A stretch of DNA of 64,000 nt from Paenalcaligenes niemegkensis (GTDB lineage Bacteria > Pseudomonadota > Gammaproteobacteria > Burkholderiales > Burkholderiaceae_B): positions 248,001 to 312,000 of the forward strand of contig NZ_JAKGCT010000002.1 in assembly GCF_022230885.1 (NCBI RefSeq), read 5' to 3'. The translations under genes were made by a program, and so were the position numbers. A model generated the notes under the pieces. The model was not told where the DNA came from. It ran no database searches and was given only the letters and a program-made list of their open reading frames with translations. Below are positions 20,235 to 29,965 of this stretch, piece after piece (the first letter of the stretch is position 1; each line of letters starts with the position of its first letter).

Positions 20235-21035
20235 TTACATTTTCGCTGTTTCACCCGCTTTGGGTCGCCAGGCCAGCATGCGATTCTCGAAGACTGACAC
20301 CATCAGATCAAGAATTAACGCAAATAAGGTCAGAACGATAATTCCGGCAAACACCGTATTCACATCTAGCGTACCTTCGGCCTGCAAGATCAGGTAGCCT
20401 ACGCCGGCCGCAGATCCCAGGTACTCGCCCACTACAGCACCGACAAAGGCCAGACCCACAGAAGTGTGCAGGCTGGAAAACACCCAGCTGGTAGCCGAAG
20501 GGATGTAAACATGCCTTAGCAACTGCTTGCGATTCGCGCCCAGCATTCTGGCGTTATCCAGCAGTGTATTGCTGACTTCACGCACCCCTTGGTAAACGTT
20601 AAAGAACACGATGAAAAACACCAGGGTTACAGCTAACGCCACCTTGGACCAGATCCCCAGCCCAAACCACATACCGAAAATAGGTGCCAAAATGACACGT
20701 GGCATAGAGTTGGCGGCGGTGATGTACGGATCAAGCAACGCACTGGCGCCAGGCGAGAGCCCGAGCCATAAACCAAAAGCCAGGCCGGCCACAGTACCTA
20801 TAACGAAGGCCAGCATGGTTTCGGATAAGGTGATACCCAGATGGTGATAGATATCGGCATTGGTAACAAACCAGGCCCAGATAACTTTCGCCACCTCGAC
20901 AGGCTGCCCAAAAAAGAAAGCAAAGTTTCGGTCCTGAGCGGCAAAATGCCACGCTGTCAATACAATAACCAGCAGCAAGATCTGCCAAAAACGCAGTTGT
21001 AGGGTCGAAAGTCTAATTGATTGATGTTTAGCCAT
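20235..21035 (-). CDS. SsuC/TauC-type ABC transporter permease
   Basis: A 266-aa inner-membrane permease with about six transmembrane segments and the EAA-type coupling loop LLDNARMLGANRKQLLRHVYIPSA. This family imports small organic molecules such as sulfonates, taurine, nitrate or thiamine precursors. It is the last gene of a binding protein-ATPase-permease operon; the ATPase stop is 1 nt upstream of its start. The substrate is not evident. Confidence 0.86.
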   Translation of the reverse strand: MAKHQSIRLSTLQLRFWQILLLVIVLTAWHFAAQDRNFAFFFGQPVEVAKVIWAWFVTNADIYHHLGITLSETMLAFVIGTVAGLAFGLWLGLSPGASALLDPYITAANSMPRVILAPIFGMWFGLGIWSKVALAVTLVFFIVFFNVYQGVREVSNTLLDNARMLGANRKQLLRHVYIPSATSWVFSSLHTSVGLAFVGAVVGEYLGSAAGVGYLILQAEGTLDVNTVFAGIIVLTLFALILDLMVSVFENRMLAWRPKAGETAKM

Positions 21036-21036
21036 A

Positions 21037-21842
21037 TTAAGCCCGCTTTTGCTGGGCGTAGCCCTTCAGTACTTCTTCACGTAACACGTCCCAGATCGCT
21101 GAATGTAATTCAACAAATCGGGGATTACTACGCACCTCTGCCACATCCCTGGGACGAGGCAAATCGATATGGAACTCTCCGATGGGATGAGTGCCCGGAC
21201 CCGCTGACAGCACGATCACTCGATCGCTCATGGCGATGGCTTCATCCAGGTCGTGTGTGATAAACAACACTGCCTTGCGACTCGCCATCCAGATTTCCAA
21301 TACTTCGTTCTCCATCAGCTGACGCGTTTGAATATCCAGTGCAGAAAATGGCTCATCCATCAGGATGATGTCCGGGTCACGAATCAAGGTTTGTGCCAGC
21401 ATGGCACGCTTGCGCATGCCACCTGACATCTGATGAGGGTATCGGTCTTCAAAGCCCCCAAGCCTACCCGCTTCATCCATTCCCGGGCCAGCGCTTCGGA
21501 CTCGGCCTTGGGCTTGCCCTCGAACTCCAAGCCAGCCATCACGTTGGACAAGGCACTGCGCCAGGGAAATAATGCTTCGCCCTGAAACATATAGCCAGCT
21601 CGATGATTGATGCCCTGGAGCGGCTTGCCAAACACTTTGACACTGCCAGACGAAGGGGCCAGCAACCCTGCCCCCACGTTCAGCAGCGTAGACTTTCCGC
21701 AACCGGTAGGCCCGACCACTGAGACAAACTCGCCAGGGGCGACCGTTAAGGTGGCATCTTTTACTGCAACGTACTCACCCTTACCGTCTCTGTCGGCAAA
21801 TACGCAACTTACATTATCTAGACTTAGTGCAGCTTCAGGCAT
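21037..21842 (-). CDS. SsuB/TauB-type ABC ATPase (one apparent frameshift)
   Basis: Cytoplasmic ATPase of the importer. Walker A GPTGCGKST, Q-loop MFQGEALFPWRS, signature MSGGMRKRAMLAQTL, Walker B IILMDEPFSALD and H-loop LFITHDLDEA are all present, but on two frames. The break is in the C5 run at 21455-21459; one more base gives GLGGFEDRYPHQMSGG and a 268-aa protein of normal length. The start MPEAALSLDNVSC at 21842 overlaps the end of the binding-protein gene by 8 nt, as expected in an operon. It is probably intact in the organism. Confidence 0.89.
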
Positions 21843-22876
21843 TGGATAACTTCTTGTTTGCGTTGATAACAAATTCATTTGTCCAGATTTTGCTGACGTC
21901 GATCTCAGTCGCATCGAAGTTAGGAACAAAAGCAGCCAAGGCATTTAACGCTGTTTCAGGACCGTCTTCGTCTACCATTCCATCTGGCGACAAGGACTCT
22001 TTATTGTCCGTCAAGCATTGCTTATATAGCTCGGGATTACCTAGCAAATAAGTTTCTGGAACTGCAGCCGCGATTTCTTCTACAGTAGACTCCTGAATCC
22101 ATTTATCAGCGCGAACAATGGCATTCGCCAAGGCCTGCGCTGTGCCAGGGTTTTTATCCAGAAACGCCTGTGAGGCATACAGACAGCCCGAAGGCATACT
22201 GCCTCCAAAAATCTTTTTGGTATCGGCAACCGTACGTGCGTCGGCGATAATTTGAATCTCATCGTCTTGCTGCAATGTGCCAATAACGGGGTCGAGATTA
22301 GCGATGGCATCAATTTGACCAGTACGTAATGCCGTAATGGCGCCCGCACCGGCACCTACGCCAACGAAGGAAACATCTGAAGCCTTCAGGCCATTTTGTT
22401 CAAGGAAAAAGCTGACCATCATGTTGGTTGACGAGCCCGGCGCTGTCACGCCAATTTTCTTGCCTTTAAGATCAGCTGGAGACTGGTAGTCGGACATGGT
22501 TTTTTAGAAACCGCCAGCACAATCGCCGGAGTCTTGCCTTGCTGCACAAATGCACGATAGTCCTGACCTTTGGACTGCAAATTAATAGTGTGCTCAAAAG
22601 CGCCAGAGACTACATCAGCACTTCCACCTACCACGGCTTGTAATGCACGCGAGCCTCCTGCAAAGTCGATTACACGTACGTTCAGGCCTTCGTCCTCAAA
22701 ATAGCCATTAACTTCAGCAATGGACAGTGGCAGGTAATAAATTAGTGCTTTTCCACCCACAGCAATGGAGACATCTTTTTTTCGATAGCGGGTTGTGCGG
22801 ACACCAAGGATGGGAACGCTGCAACACCGCCAGCAACCCCTGCTAGTTTCAATAATTGGCGACGAGAGACTGTCAT
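21835..22876 (-). CDS. NMT1/SsuA-type substrate-binding protein (two apparent frameshifts)
   Basis: Periplasmic binding protein of the importer. The N-terminus MTVSRRQLLKLAGVAGGVAA has the SRRxLLK pattern and hydrophobic segment of a Tat-type signal. The mature part contains YYLPLSIAEVNGYFEDEGL and GGSADVVSGAFEHT, typical of the NMT1/ThiY-like fold, and APGSSTNMMVSFFL. Two frame breaks occur, in the T6 run at 22500-22505 and the T7 run at 22776-22782. Adding one base to each gives a continuous 347-aa protein. Ligand unknown; sulfonates, nitrate and pyrimidine precursors are known ligands of relatives. Confidence 0.85.
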
Positions 22877-22988
22877 GTAAGGCCCCTTTTTTAGGTTTAT
22901 ATCTAGTGCTAACGCGTAGGCGCAGCGCCGTTTTTAATTACATTCTTTACTGAATTCCGAAGCAATTCAGCATAGCGACAACCGAGAA

Positions 22989-23600
22989 CTACGTATCACG
23001 ACGTTCTTGCAATGCCCAAGCAATAGTACTTGCATCGACGTATTCCAGTTCGCTGCCTGCGGGAACACCCCTAGCCAGACGCGTTACTTTAATATCTCGA
23101 TTTCGTAGTATCTCTGCCAGGTAATGAGCCGTCGTTTCACCTTCGGCGGTGAAATTCGTTGCGAGAATAACCTCGCGCACGTGCTCGTCGGAAACTCGCT
23201 TTATCAGGCGTTCGAATTGTAGCTCGTTGGGCCCTACACCCTCGATGGGCGCCAGGCGCCCCATCAAGACATAATACAAGCCACGATACCCATGACTGGA
23301 CTCAACCATGTTTTGGTCGGCCGGTGTTTCTACTATGCAAAGCAGCGACGGATCACGTCGGCTGCTGGCACAAATCTGGCATAACGCTGTCTCGCTAAAG
23401 CTATTACAGCTTTCGCAATGCAACAGCATTTTGGAAGCACGTTCTAAGGCCACCCCAAGCTGCGAAGCCCCGGCCAGATCGTGCTGCAACAAATGATAAG
23501 CCATACGCCGAGCGGTGCGTTCGCCTACTCCGGGCAGGCGACGCAATGCATCGATTAGAGCCCGTAATGGTTCGGGCTCTGGCAACTGTGGGTCGGACAT
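22989..23600 (-). CDS. recR: Recombination mediator RecR
   Basis: RecR works with RecF and RecO to load RecA on single-stranded gaps. The 203-aa protein has the N-terminal helix-hairpin-helix (LRRLPGVGERTARRMAYHLL), a four-cysteine zinc finger (CESCNSFSETALCQIC), and a Toprim domain beginning at LLCIVETPADQNMVE. Its start shares a nucleotide with the ybaB stop (TGATG), so dnaX-ybaB-recR forms the usual operon. Confidence 0.96.
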   Translation of the reverse strand: MSDPQLPEPEPLRALIDALRRLPGVGERTARRMAYHLLQHDLAGASQLGVALERASKMLLHCESCNSFSETALCQICASSRRDPSLLCIVETPADQNMVESSHGYRGLYYVLMGRLAPIEGVGPNELQFERLIKRVSDEHVREVILATNFTAEGETTAHYLAEILRNRDIKVTRLARGVPAGSELEYVDASTIAWALQERRDT

Positions 23601-23926
23601 CAGAAAGGCAGAGACATCCCGGGCGGCAACGGCAGACCGGCGGTGACCGATGCCATTTCTTCCTGGGACTTGGCTTCGGCTTTGCGCAAGGCATCGTTAA
23701 AGGCAGCTGCGACCAGGTCTTCCAGCATGTCTTTATCTTCTTCCAGCAGGCTGGGATCGATAGCCACGCGACGCACATCGTTACGGCATGTCATCGTAAC
23801 TTTTACCAAGCCACCGCCCGATGCGCCTTCAACCTCGATATTCGCCAGGGCCTCTTGGGCCTTTTTCATGTTTTCTTGCATTTGCTGGGCTTGGCGCATT
23901 AATCCAGCAATTTGTCCTTTCATCAT
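23600..23926 (-). CDS. ybaB: YbaB/EbfC family nucleoid-associated protein
   Basis: A 108-aa small DNA-binding protein starting [20 protein letters not shown], a long helix, followed by the conserved strand [21 protein letters not shown]. YbaB dimers bind DNA and are nearly always encoded between dnaX and recR, as here. It overlaps recR by one nucleotide, and dnaX ends 45 bp upstream. Confidence 0.95.
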   Translation of the reverse strand: MMKGQIAGLMRQAQQMQENMKKAQEALANIEVEGASGGGLVKVTMTCRNDVRRVAIDPSLLEEDKDMLEDLVAAAFNDALRKAEAKSQEEMASVTAGLPLPPGMSLPF

Positions 23927-23971
23927 AAGGATAGTTCCTAAACGTTAATGACCCGTGGGTCTAGTTTGCAG

Positions 23972-26290
23972 CTAAGCTGCTTTGTGGTGGTTGGCCCGCA
24001 CCGACCCTGGTAGCAGCCGGGCATCAAACTCGTTGATTAAAGCCACAATAAAGGGATCGACCTGGGCATCGTGCTCGGCCTGCTGTTGGCGCTCTGCCCT
24101 TTCTGCCTGCTCTACAGCATGAGCCGTTTCCGACCCGGTGCTGCCATATTCAATATGTAGACGTAAGACCTCAGTGAAATACTCGGCTAATACCGTCGTT
24201 AGTCTGGCCTTGGCATGACTATCGTCAGCAGAGCGGATCTCGACCCGCAAGGTAATTTGCTGATCAGCCACCCCCACCCATTCGCTTTGCCTGGCCAATT
24301 GTCCGGCCCATCCGCTAAGAGGTAAAGAGGCCGCAACAGCAGGCCAGTCTTTAGGCTGCATACGCCCCAGTTTTATGGGCTTATGCTGCTGAGCAGAGCC
24401 GTCGTGAGTTGCCGCCCCCAAGACAGCACTGAGTTCTGCCGGGTTAACCTCGGGAGCTGCCTGAACAAGCTCATCGTCGAAGCTCTGCTCATAATCACTG
24501 TCGCCATCATGAATTTGATCGTCAAATGGAATGTTATCAAAATCGACGGGGGGACCATCCGAAAATTGTGTTGTCTCGGAATTCTGCTCATCAGAAATAG
24601 CCACGTCTGCCATAGATCGGTCTGGTTCAGCGAGAATGGCTTCAGAAGACCGGACAGCAGGCGGCAATACTTCGGCAGCAGCCCGACTCTGATCGGCAGG
24701 CAACTCTTCCCAAGCCGGAATGTCATCGGCTTGAGACTGAGCAGGCAGCGCTTCAGCTCTATTGGTCGTAGCTGGTGTAGCAGACGAGGCTATTCTAGCT
24801 GGTCCTGCAGGTGAGACCGATGTTGCGGGTGCGGCTGGTATGGCCGGCACCGAAGAAGCAGAAGACGACTTTTTTGACTCAGGCTCAGCCTGTGTCGTAT
24901 TTAGCGCTGTGCCGCCAACCATGACCACAGGCGGAGAGGCCTCAGAAGGAAGCGGTGACGGCGCACGCTGTTCTTCTATCTGCGACGGTCGCTCGGGCTG
25001 ATCCGGAACAAGGCCCGAACTTAGCGCTGCTGAAGGGGTCTTTGGTTCAGGTACAGGCTGAACCGCCGCCTCAGGCACCGACGTAGTAGCTGCAGGCACG
25101 ACATTGGCGTTGCTCTCGGCTGCGGCAGCACTCTCAGCAGGACGGGCCACTACGGGCCTGGCAGAGCCTGACGGTGGGTTCACCGGAGGCTGGGCGGGCG
25201 CAGTACCTTCTGGCATCAAAGCCAACATACGCAAGCACGCCATGACAAAGCCTGCATATTCATCGGGAGCCAGGCTTAATTCGCTACGGCTATGCACCGC
25301 CACCGAGTAGAACAGCTGCACGAAATCAGGGCCCAGGCTGGCCGCCAGCCGCTGTATATCTGCCTGCAGCGGGTTCTCGGGCGGCGTAGCGCCTGGCAAA
25401 CGCTGCTCGATGGCGATGTGCGATAGCAACACCGCCAGGTCGGCCAGTGCTGCCGAGTACGACAAGCCACGCGAGGCCAGGTCGTCAGCGACCTGCAAAA
25501 TAGCCGAGGCATCTTTCATGCTTAAAGCTGTGAGCAACTGGCATAAATGACCTTGATCAATGGTCCCCAGCATACCCTGGACAGCTTCCGTACTAAGGCT
25601 GCCAGCACTATAGGCAATTGCCTGGTCTGTCAGGGACAGCGCGTCACGCATCGAGCCGGCGGCCGCCTGCGCTATCAACCGCAACCCGGGAAGTTCAAAC
25701 GGTATGTTTTCCTGGCCCAGCACACCATCAAGGTGTTCAACAATTGCCGGAACTGTCATTTGCTTAAGATTAAACTGCAGGCAACGCGACAGCACCGTAA
25801 CGGGTATTTTTTGCGGATCTGTCGTGGCCAGAATGAACTTCACATGCGGTGGAGGTTCTTCCAGCGTTTTAAGCATGGCATTAAACGCATGGCCAGTGAG
25901 CATGTGGACTTCATCAATCATGTAGACTTTATAGCGGCCTGAGCCAGGCGCATACACGGCCTGCTCAAGGAGCTGGGTCATTTCATCTACACCCCGATTA
26001 GAAGCAGCGTCCAGCTCGACATAGTCTACAAAGCGACCGGCATCGATTTCGGTACAGGCCTGGCATGTACCGCAGGGGGTCGCAGTAATACCGGTTTCAC
26101 AATTTAACGCCTTGGCCAATATCCGGGACAGCGTCGTCTTGCCTACCCCTCGGGTACCTGTAAACAGCCATGCATGATGAAGGCGCTGAGTCGATAAGGC
26201 GTGGGTTAACGCACGTACAACGTGGTCCTGACCAATTAAGGTTTCAAAGGAACGAGGACGCCATTTTCGTGCAAGAACTAGATACGTCAT
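23972..26290 (-). CDS. dnaX: DNA polymerase III subunits gamma/tau
   Basis: DnaX is the ATPase of the clamp loader; tau also holds two polymerase cores and DnaB together. The 772-aa product has Walker A FTGTRGVGKTT, the zinc module with four Cys (CETGITATPCGTCQAC), Walker B MIDEVHML, and sensor-1 LATTDPQKIPVT. Domain III ends near residue 365. A long Pro/Ala/Ser linker (about 370-640) precedes the tau-specific C-terminal domain, which contains PKDWPAVAASLPLSGWAGQL. The linker holds an A AAA AAG heptamer in the zero frame at codons 472-474 (separate entry), so a shorter gamma form of about 498 aa may be made. Confidence 0.95.
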   Translation of the reverse strand: MTYLVLARKWRPRSFETLIGQDHVVRALTHALSTQRLHHAWLFTGTRGVGKTTLSRILAKALNCETGITATPCGTCQACTEIDAGRFVDYVELDAASNRGVDEMTQLLEQAVYAPGSGRYKVYMIDEVHMLTGHAFNAMLKTLEEPPPHVKFILATTDPQKIPVTVLSRCLQFNLKQMTVPAIVEHLDGVLGQENIPFELPGLRLIAQAAAGSMRDALSLTDQAIAYSAGSLSTEAVQGMLGTIDQGHLCQLLTALSMKDASAILQVADDLASRGLSYSAALADLAVLLSHIAIEQRLPGATPPENPLQADIQRLAASLGPDFVQLFYSVAVHSRSELSLAPDEYAGFVMACLRMLALMPEGTAPAQPPVNPPSGSARPVVARPAESAAAAESNANVVPAATTSVPEAAVQPVPEPKTPSAALSSGLVPDQPERPSQIEEQRAPSPLPSEASPPVVMVGGTALNTTQAEPESKKSSSASSVPAIPAAPATSVSPAGPARIASSATPATTNRAEALPAQSQADDIPAWEELPADQSRAAAEVLPPAVRSSEAILAEPDRSMADVAISDEQNSETTQFSDGPPVDFDNIPFDDQIHDGDSDYEQSFDDELVQAAPEVNPAELSAVLGAATHDGSAQQHKPIKLGRMQPKDWPAVAASLPLSGWAGQLARQSEWVGVADQQITLRVEIRSADDSHAKARLTTVLAEYFTEVLRLHIEYGSTGSETAHAVEQAERAERQQQAEHDAQVDPFIVALINEFDARLLPGSVRANHHKAA
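24869..24875 (-). other. Candidate -1 frameshift heptamer in dnaX
   Basis: Read on the minus strand the heptamer is A AAA AAG in the zero frame, the same slippery sequence used in Escherichia coli dnaX. A -1 slip would add 24 codons and then stop at TAG, giving a protein of about 498 aa. A possible hairpin (GGTGC/GCACC with an inner GGC/GCC) starts about 17 nt downstream, farther than the usual 5-8 nt, and there is no clear upstream Shine-Dalgarno stimulator. Confidence 0.4.
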
Positions 26291-26440
26291 GCTGATAGAA
26301 AGCTAAAAGATAAAATGGCGATGCGAGATACCTGCCATCGAAAGTAAAAAGTGTACCGAATTAAAGCGCACTTGGGCAGCAATGTGGCCAAAGCAGGTAC
26401 AAACAGAAGGGATGTGATGGGCGCTGTAAAAGCAATTGAA

Positions 26441-26538
26441 GGTGGCGAGCCTGACTTCGGCACTGATTCGAGACAGCTGTGGCTGCTTCGTTCCCGACCT
26501 GACCAGGTTGACTGTTGAACCATGCGAAGGGACCCGCC
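26441..26538 (-). ncRNA. ffs: 4.5S SRP RNA
   Basis: On the minus strand the conserved apical region reads GGTCAGGTCGGGAACGAAGC followed by AGCC, matching the Ffh-binding symmetric and asymmetric loops with a GGAA-type tetraloop. The ends GGCGGGT and GCTCGCC pair to close a rod of about 98 nt. SRP RNA with Ffh targets membrane proteins to FtsY. It lies between dnaX and the addA-like gene, a place where betaproteobacterial ffs is often found. Exact ends are uncertain by several nucleotides. Confidence 0.88.
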
Positions 26539-26582
26539 AAGAAGAAGTTTAACACTATTGCGCCGAGTCTGCATAAGCATCA

Positions 26583-29500
26583 TCAAAACAGCGAAGCCTG
26601 CTCAAACGCCAGTTGAGAAGGGGCTACATTTGCCGGAACCAGGCTTTCGTATTCGATCCATAAATTAACCCGCGGAAAGTACAAGGCAGCCTTGGCTTCC
26701 CGCCCATCCAGCGCATGTACCTGTTCGCTGTAACGCAGCATCTGCTCTGCGTAACGGGCTTTCATCCGCTCAGTAAAGGCCGTCAGCGTTTCATTCTCGT
26801 ATGGTGAACCCGTTTTGTAATCGACAACCAGCCAGTGGTCTTCCTGAGAAATAGCCAGATCGATAATTGAGACCCTGCCCGTAATGTCCAATAACGACCA
26901 TTCGCGATAGGCACGAGCAACACCAAGCAGCCACTGGCCACGTTCACTTTCTATGGTAGCAATGAGAGTTTGCTGTAGCTCGGAGAGTGCGTTCTCGACT
27001 CGCTCTTGAGCAATACCCGCCCGTAAAAGCTGCTTACGCATGGCTGCATGGCTGGCTTCTAGCCGCGGCGCTGTCCAATGGGACAAGCCCTCACTTCCGA
27101 TGCGCTCCAGCCATGCGTGAGCCACTGTACCCATTGCACTTTCATCAGCACTGGATACCGGCCAGTGCCACTCGTTCTGGCTGAGACTGGGCCAGTGCCA
27201 CTCGGCCTGCCCCGCCTGCATGTGCTTTATCCGTTTTAATAGACGAGCGTCTGCTGTGTGCTGTCTCGGAGCGAGGCCCTCGCTGAAGCTGAGTTCGGGC
27301 AACACGACGCACGGCCACAAGCGCCCCAGCAGGCTTCCGGCACCCGGTGCCTTGGGCTGCTTTTCTGAATCCATCTGAATCTCAGCCACAATATGCAACT
27401 GTGTACGGGCTCGGGTCAATGCCACGTAAAGCAAGCGATTACTTTCAAAATCAGCCCGCTGCTTGTCACGCGCTGCTAAAAATCGCGATACCGGATCGTG
27501 TTCGTCAGACGCGCGTGGCTTTACTGGCCCCAGCAACAACCTGCCATCGGCATGCTCCAAACGAATCAGAGGCGCCTGGTCAGCCATGGGTCTACGCTCT
27601 AAGCCATATAAGATGACAGACTCGAACTCAAGGCCTTTGGATTTATGGATAGTCATGACTTCAACTGCTGTACCCGCACTACGTGGGGCGGCGTACAGGC
27701 GTTCTATTTTGCGTTCGAACTCTGAAACCACCAATCCCTTATAGGGGGCAGTCTCCTCCAGTAGTCGCAAAACGCGCTCCGCATCGGCCTGATCACCAGG
27801 ATGAGCGTAGACCTTAGGCCCGCCCAATCCCTGCCAAACTCGTTCGACCCACGCGGCAAATGGCAACATGCCACTGCGGTTGGTACGGTCGAGCAAGAGC
27901 CGGGTTGCCTGCTGCATACGCTTGGCCTCATCAGGCTCGAGATCATCATAACCATGGGGATCATCCAGTCGCTGTCGCAATAAACCGGGAATACTCTGGC
28001 GCGTACTTGGCGCACACAATTTGTGCAAAGTGGCTAACCGCAAGCCCACCAAAGGACTACGCAATATCGACAACCATGCCAGACGGTCACCTGCGTGACT
28101 AAGAGCTCGTACAACCTGTACCAGGTCGCGTACAGCCGGACGAGCCTCCAGAGGCTCAAGCTCCACGGCGCGGCACGGTATGTCGCGCAGGGAGAGTTCG
28201 CGCACCACTTTTTTCAAATGGCTACGGGCCCGCACGAGAATGGCCACGGGATGCTTGCTTTCTGGATAGGTTTCCAATGCGTCAGCACACAGGGCCACCA
28301 CTTTTGATTGAGAACATTCATCGACTTGCTGCTGAAGCTGTTCATCGCTGAGTTCAGCATCAGGCATTGAGCAAATGGGGTGAAAACTAAACGCCGGTTG
28401 AGCTGCATCAGACTGAAAAGCATCGGAGGCGTTATAACTTACCGCCCCGAGTTCAGTATCATCATAATCAGGAAAGAGGTACGCCCCCGCCTGGTTGACC
28501 CAGTTAACCAAGGCAGCCTGAGAACGAAAATTATTGGTTAACGCCAACGGCTCCAGTTCGACTTCCCCAGACGTCGCTGATTTTTCACCTGAATGAACAA
28601 TCCGACCTCAGCTTTGCGAAACCGATAAATAGACTGCATCGGATCGCCAACGAGAAATAGCGTGCGGCCGTCGCCCTGCTCCCAGCCGGAACTTAAGCGC
28701 TCCAGAAGTTCAATCTGGGTGTGACTGGTGTCCTGAAACTCATCCACCAGTAAATGCCGCATGGATCGATCGACTTTAAGCAGTAGTTCACTCGGCTGAT
28801 CAGAACTTCCGAGTGCTTGTAAAGCTCGCTGTGAAATTTCAATAAAGTCGACTTCGCTTTGCTCGGCAAAACGCAGACGTAATTGCGCGCTCGCTATCCA
28901 AAGCACTTTGACAAAGCTGCTTAAGACATCAATTTGCTGAGCATCGTAGCCCTGCGGTAAGTTACGGGCCCGGGCCAGTGCTGAAACCCACCAGGCCCCT
29001 TCGTCAGCATTGTTGATCCATGCCTCGATGCCTTGTTTCTGCACCGTTTTTGCAGGAAACCCCTGCTTAACGGTGATACGCTTGCGCAGCTTTCCGTCGT
29101 TGGTCAGCAAGGCATTGGCAAGCGCCTGCCACAAGGGAAGATAGTCTGTACTGGCTTCAAACGGGCTCCCGTCCCAATCAAGCAAGGCCTGGATGTCGGG
29201 TACTCCAGAGCCTGTCTGCCGCTGACACTCATCCGCGGCAAAGCGTAGCAAGGGAGCAAGATCACTGGCCCAGCCTAAAGGCATGGCGCCCGACAAGGTT
29301 GCCAGCTCAGCTTCAACAATAGATTCCAGATTTATCTCGATTTGTGCAACGCTTTCAGCATTACCCAAAACAGGCTGCCACTGATCGCGGCTAGCCAGCA
29401 TTTGTGCAATAAGACTTTGGGCTGTAGACAAGTGCACATCCACGTGAGCCAACAATTGCGCAACCTCATCATACTCATCGGCCATTGCCAAGGTATCAAA

Positions 29501-29965
29501 AGCCGCCTGTAAATAATGCTCACGCGCATCTTCAACGACCGCAGGTACGCCACCCAGCCCACTGACCCAGGGCATCGCGCGCACTAAATGGGCGCACAGC
29601 GAATCAATGGTTCTAATGCTCAGGCGGGCTGGATAGGCCAGCAACTCCCATCCCATTTCGTCATTGCGCTGCATGGCTGCCTGGGCAAGCTCCCAGCTTC
29701 TTAACCGGTAAGCTTCGGCTGGCCTCGGGTCGTTCGCCGCCTGCAGCTTTTCCAGGACGCGCGCATGCATTTCTGCAGCGGCTTTTTTTGTAAACGTAAT
29801 AGCGACCACTTCTTCAGGCCGACTTACCGTTGCCAGCAGAGCAAGAATCCTATCGGTCAGTAGCTCTGTTTTTCCCGACCCTGCAGGCGCTTGAACCAGA
29901 AATGAACGAGAGGGATCAATAGCTCTGCTTCTTATGTGGCTGTCGCTGGGCTGTCTGGTCGTCAT
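26583..29965 (-). CDS. addA: AddA-like UvrD-family helicase/nuclease (one apparent frameshift)
   Basis: A large ATP-dependent helicase-nuclease for double-strand break processing. The N-terminal part has Walker A QAPAGSGKTELL, VVAITFTKKAAAEMHAR, LLVDEFQDTSHTQ and LVGDPMQSIYRFRKAEVG. The C-terminal part has motif IV-VI segments (MTIHKSKGLEFESVIL, LLYVALTRARTQL) and a PD-(D/E)XK nuclease core (IDLAISQEDHWLVVDYKTG). The frame breaks in the C4 run at 28565-28568; one more base gives RRLGEVELEPLALTNNFRSQ. The joined gene is 1127 aa. ATG at 29965 overlaps the stop of the upstream addB-like gene as ATGA, so the pair is coupled and probably forms one complex. Confidence 0.88.
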
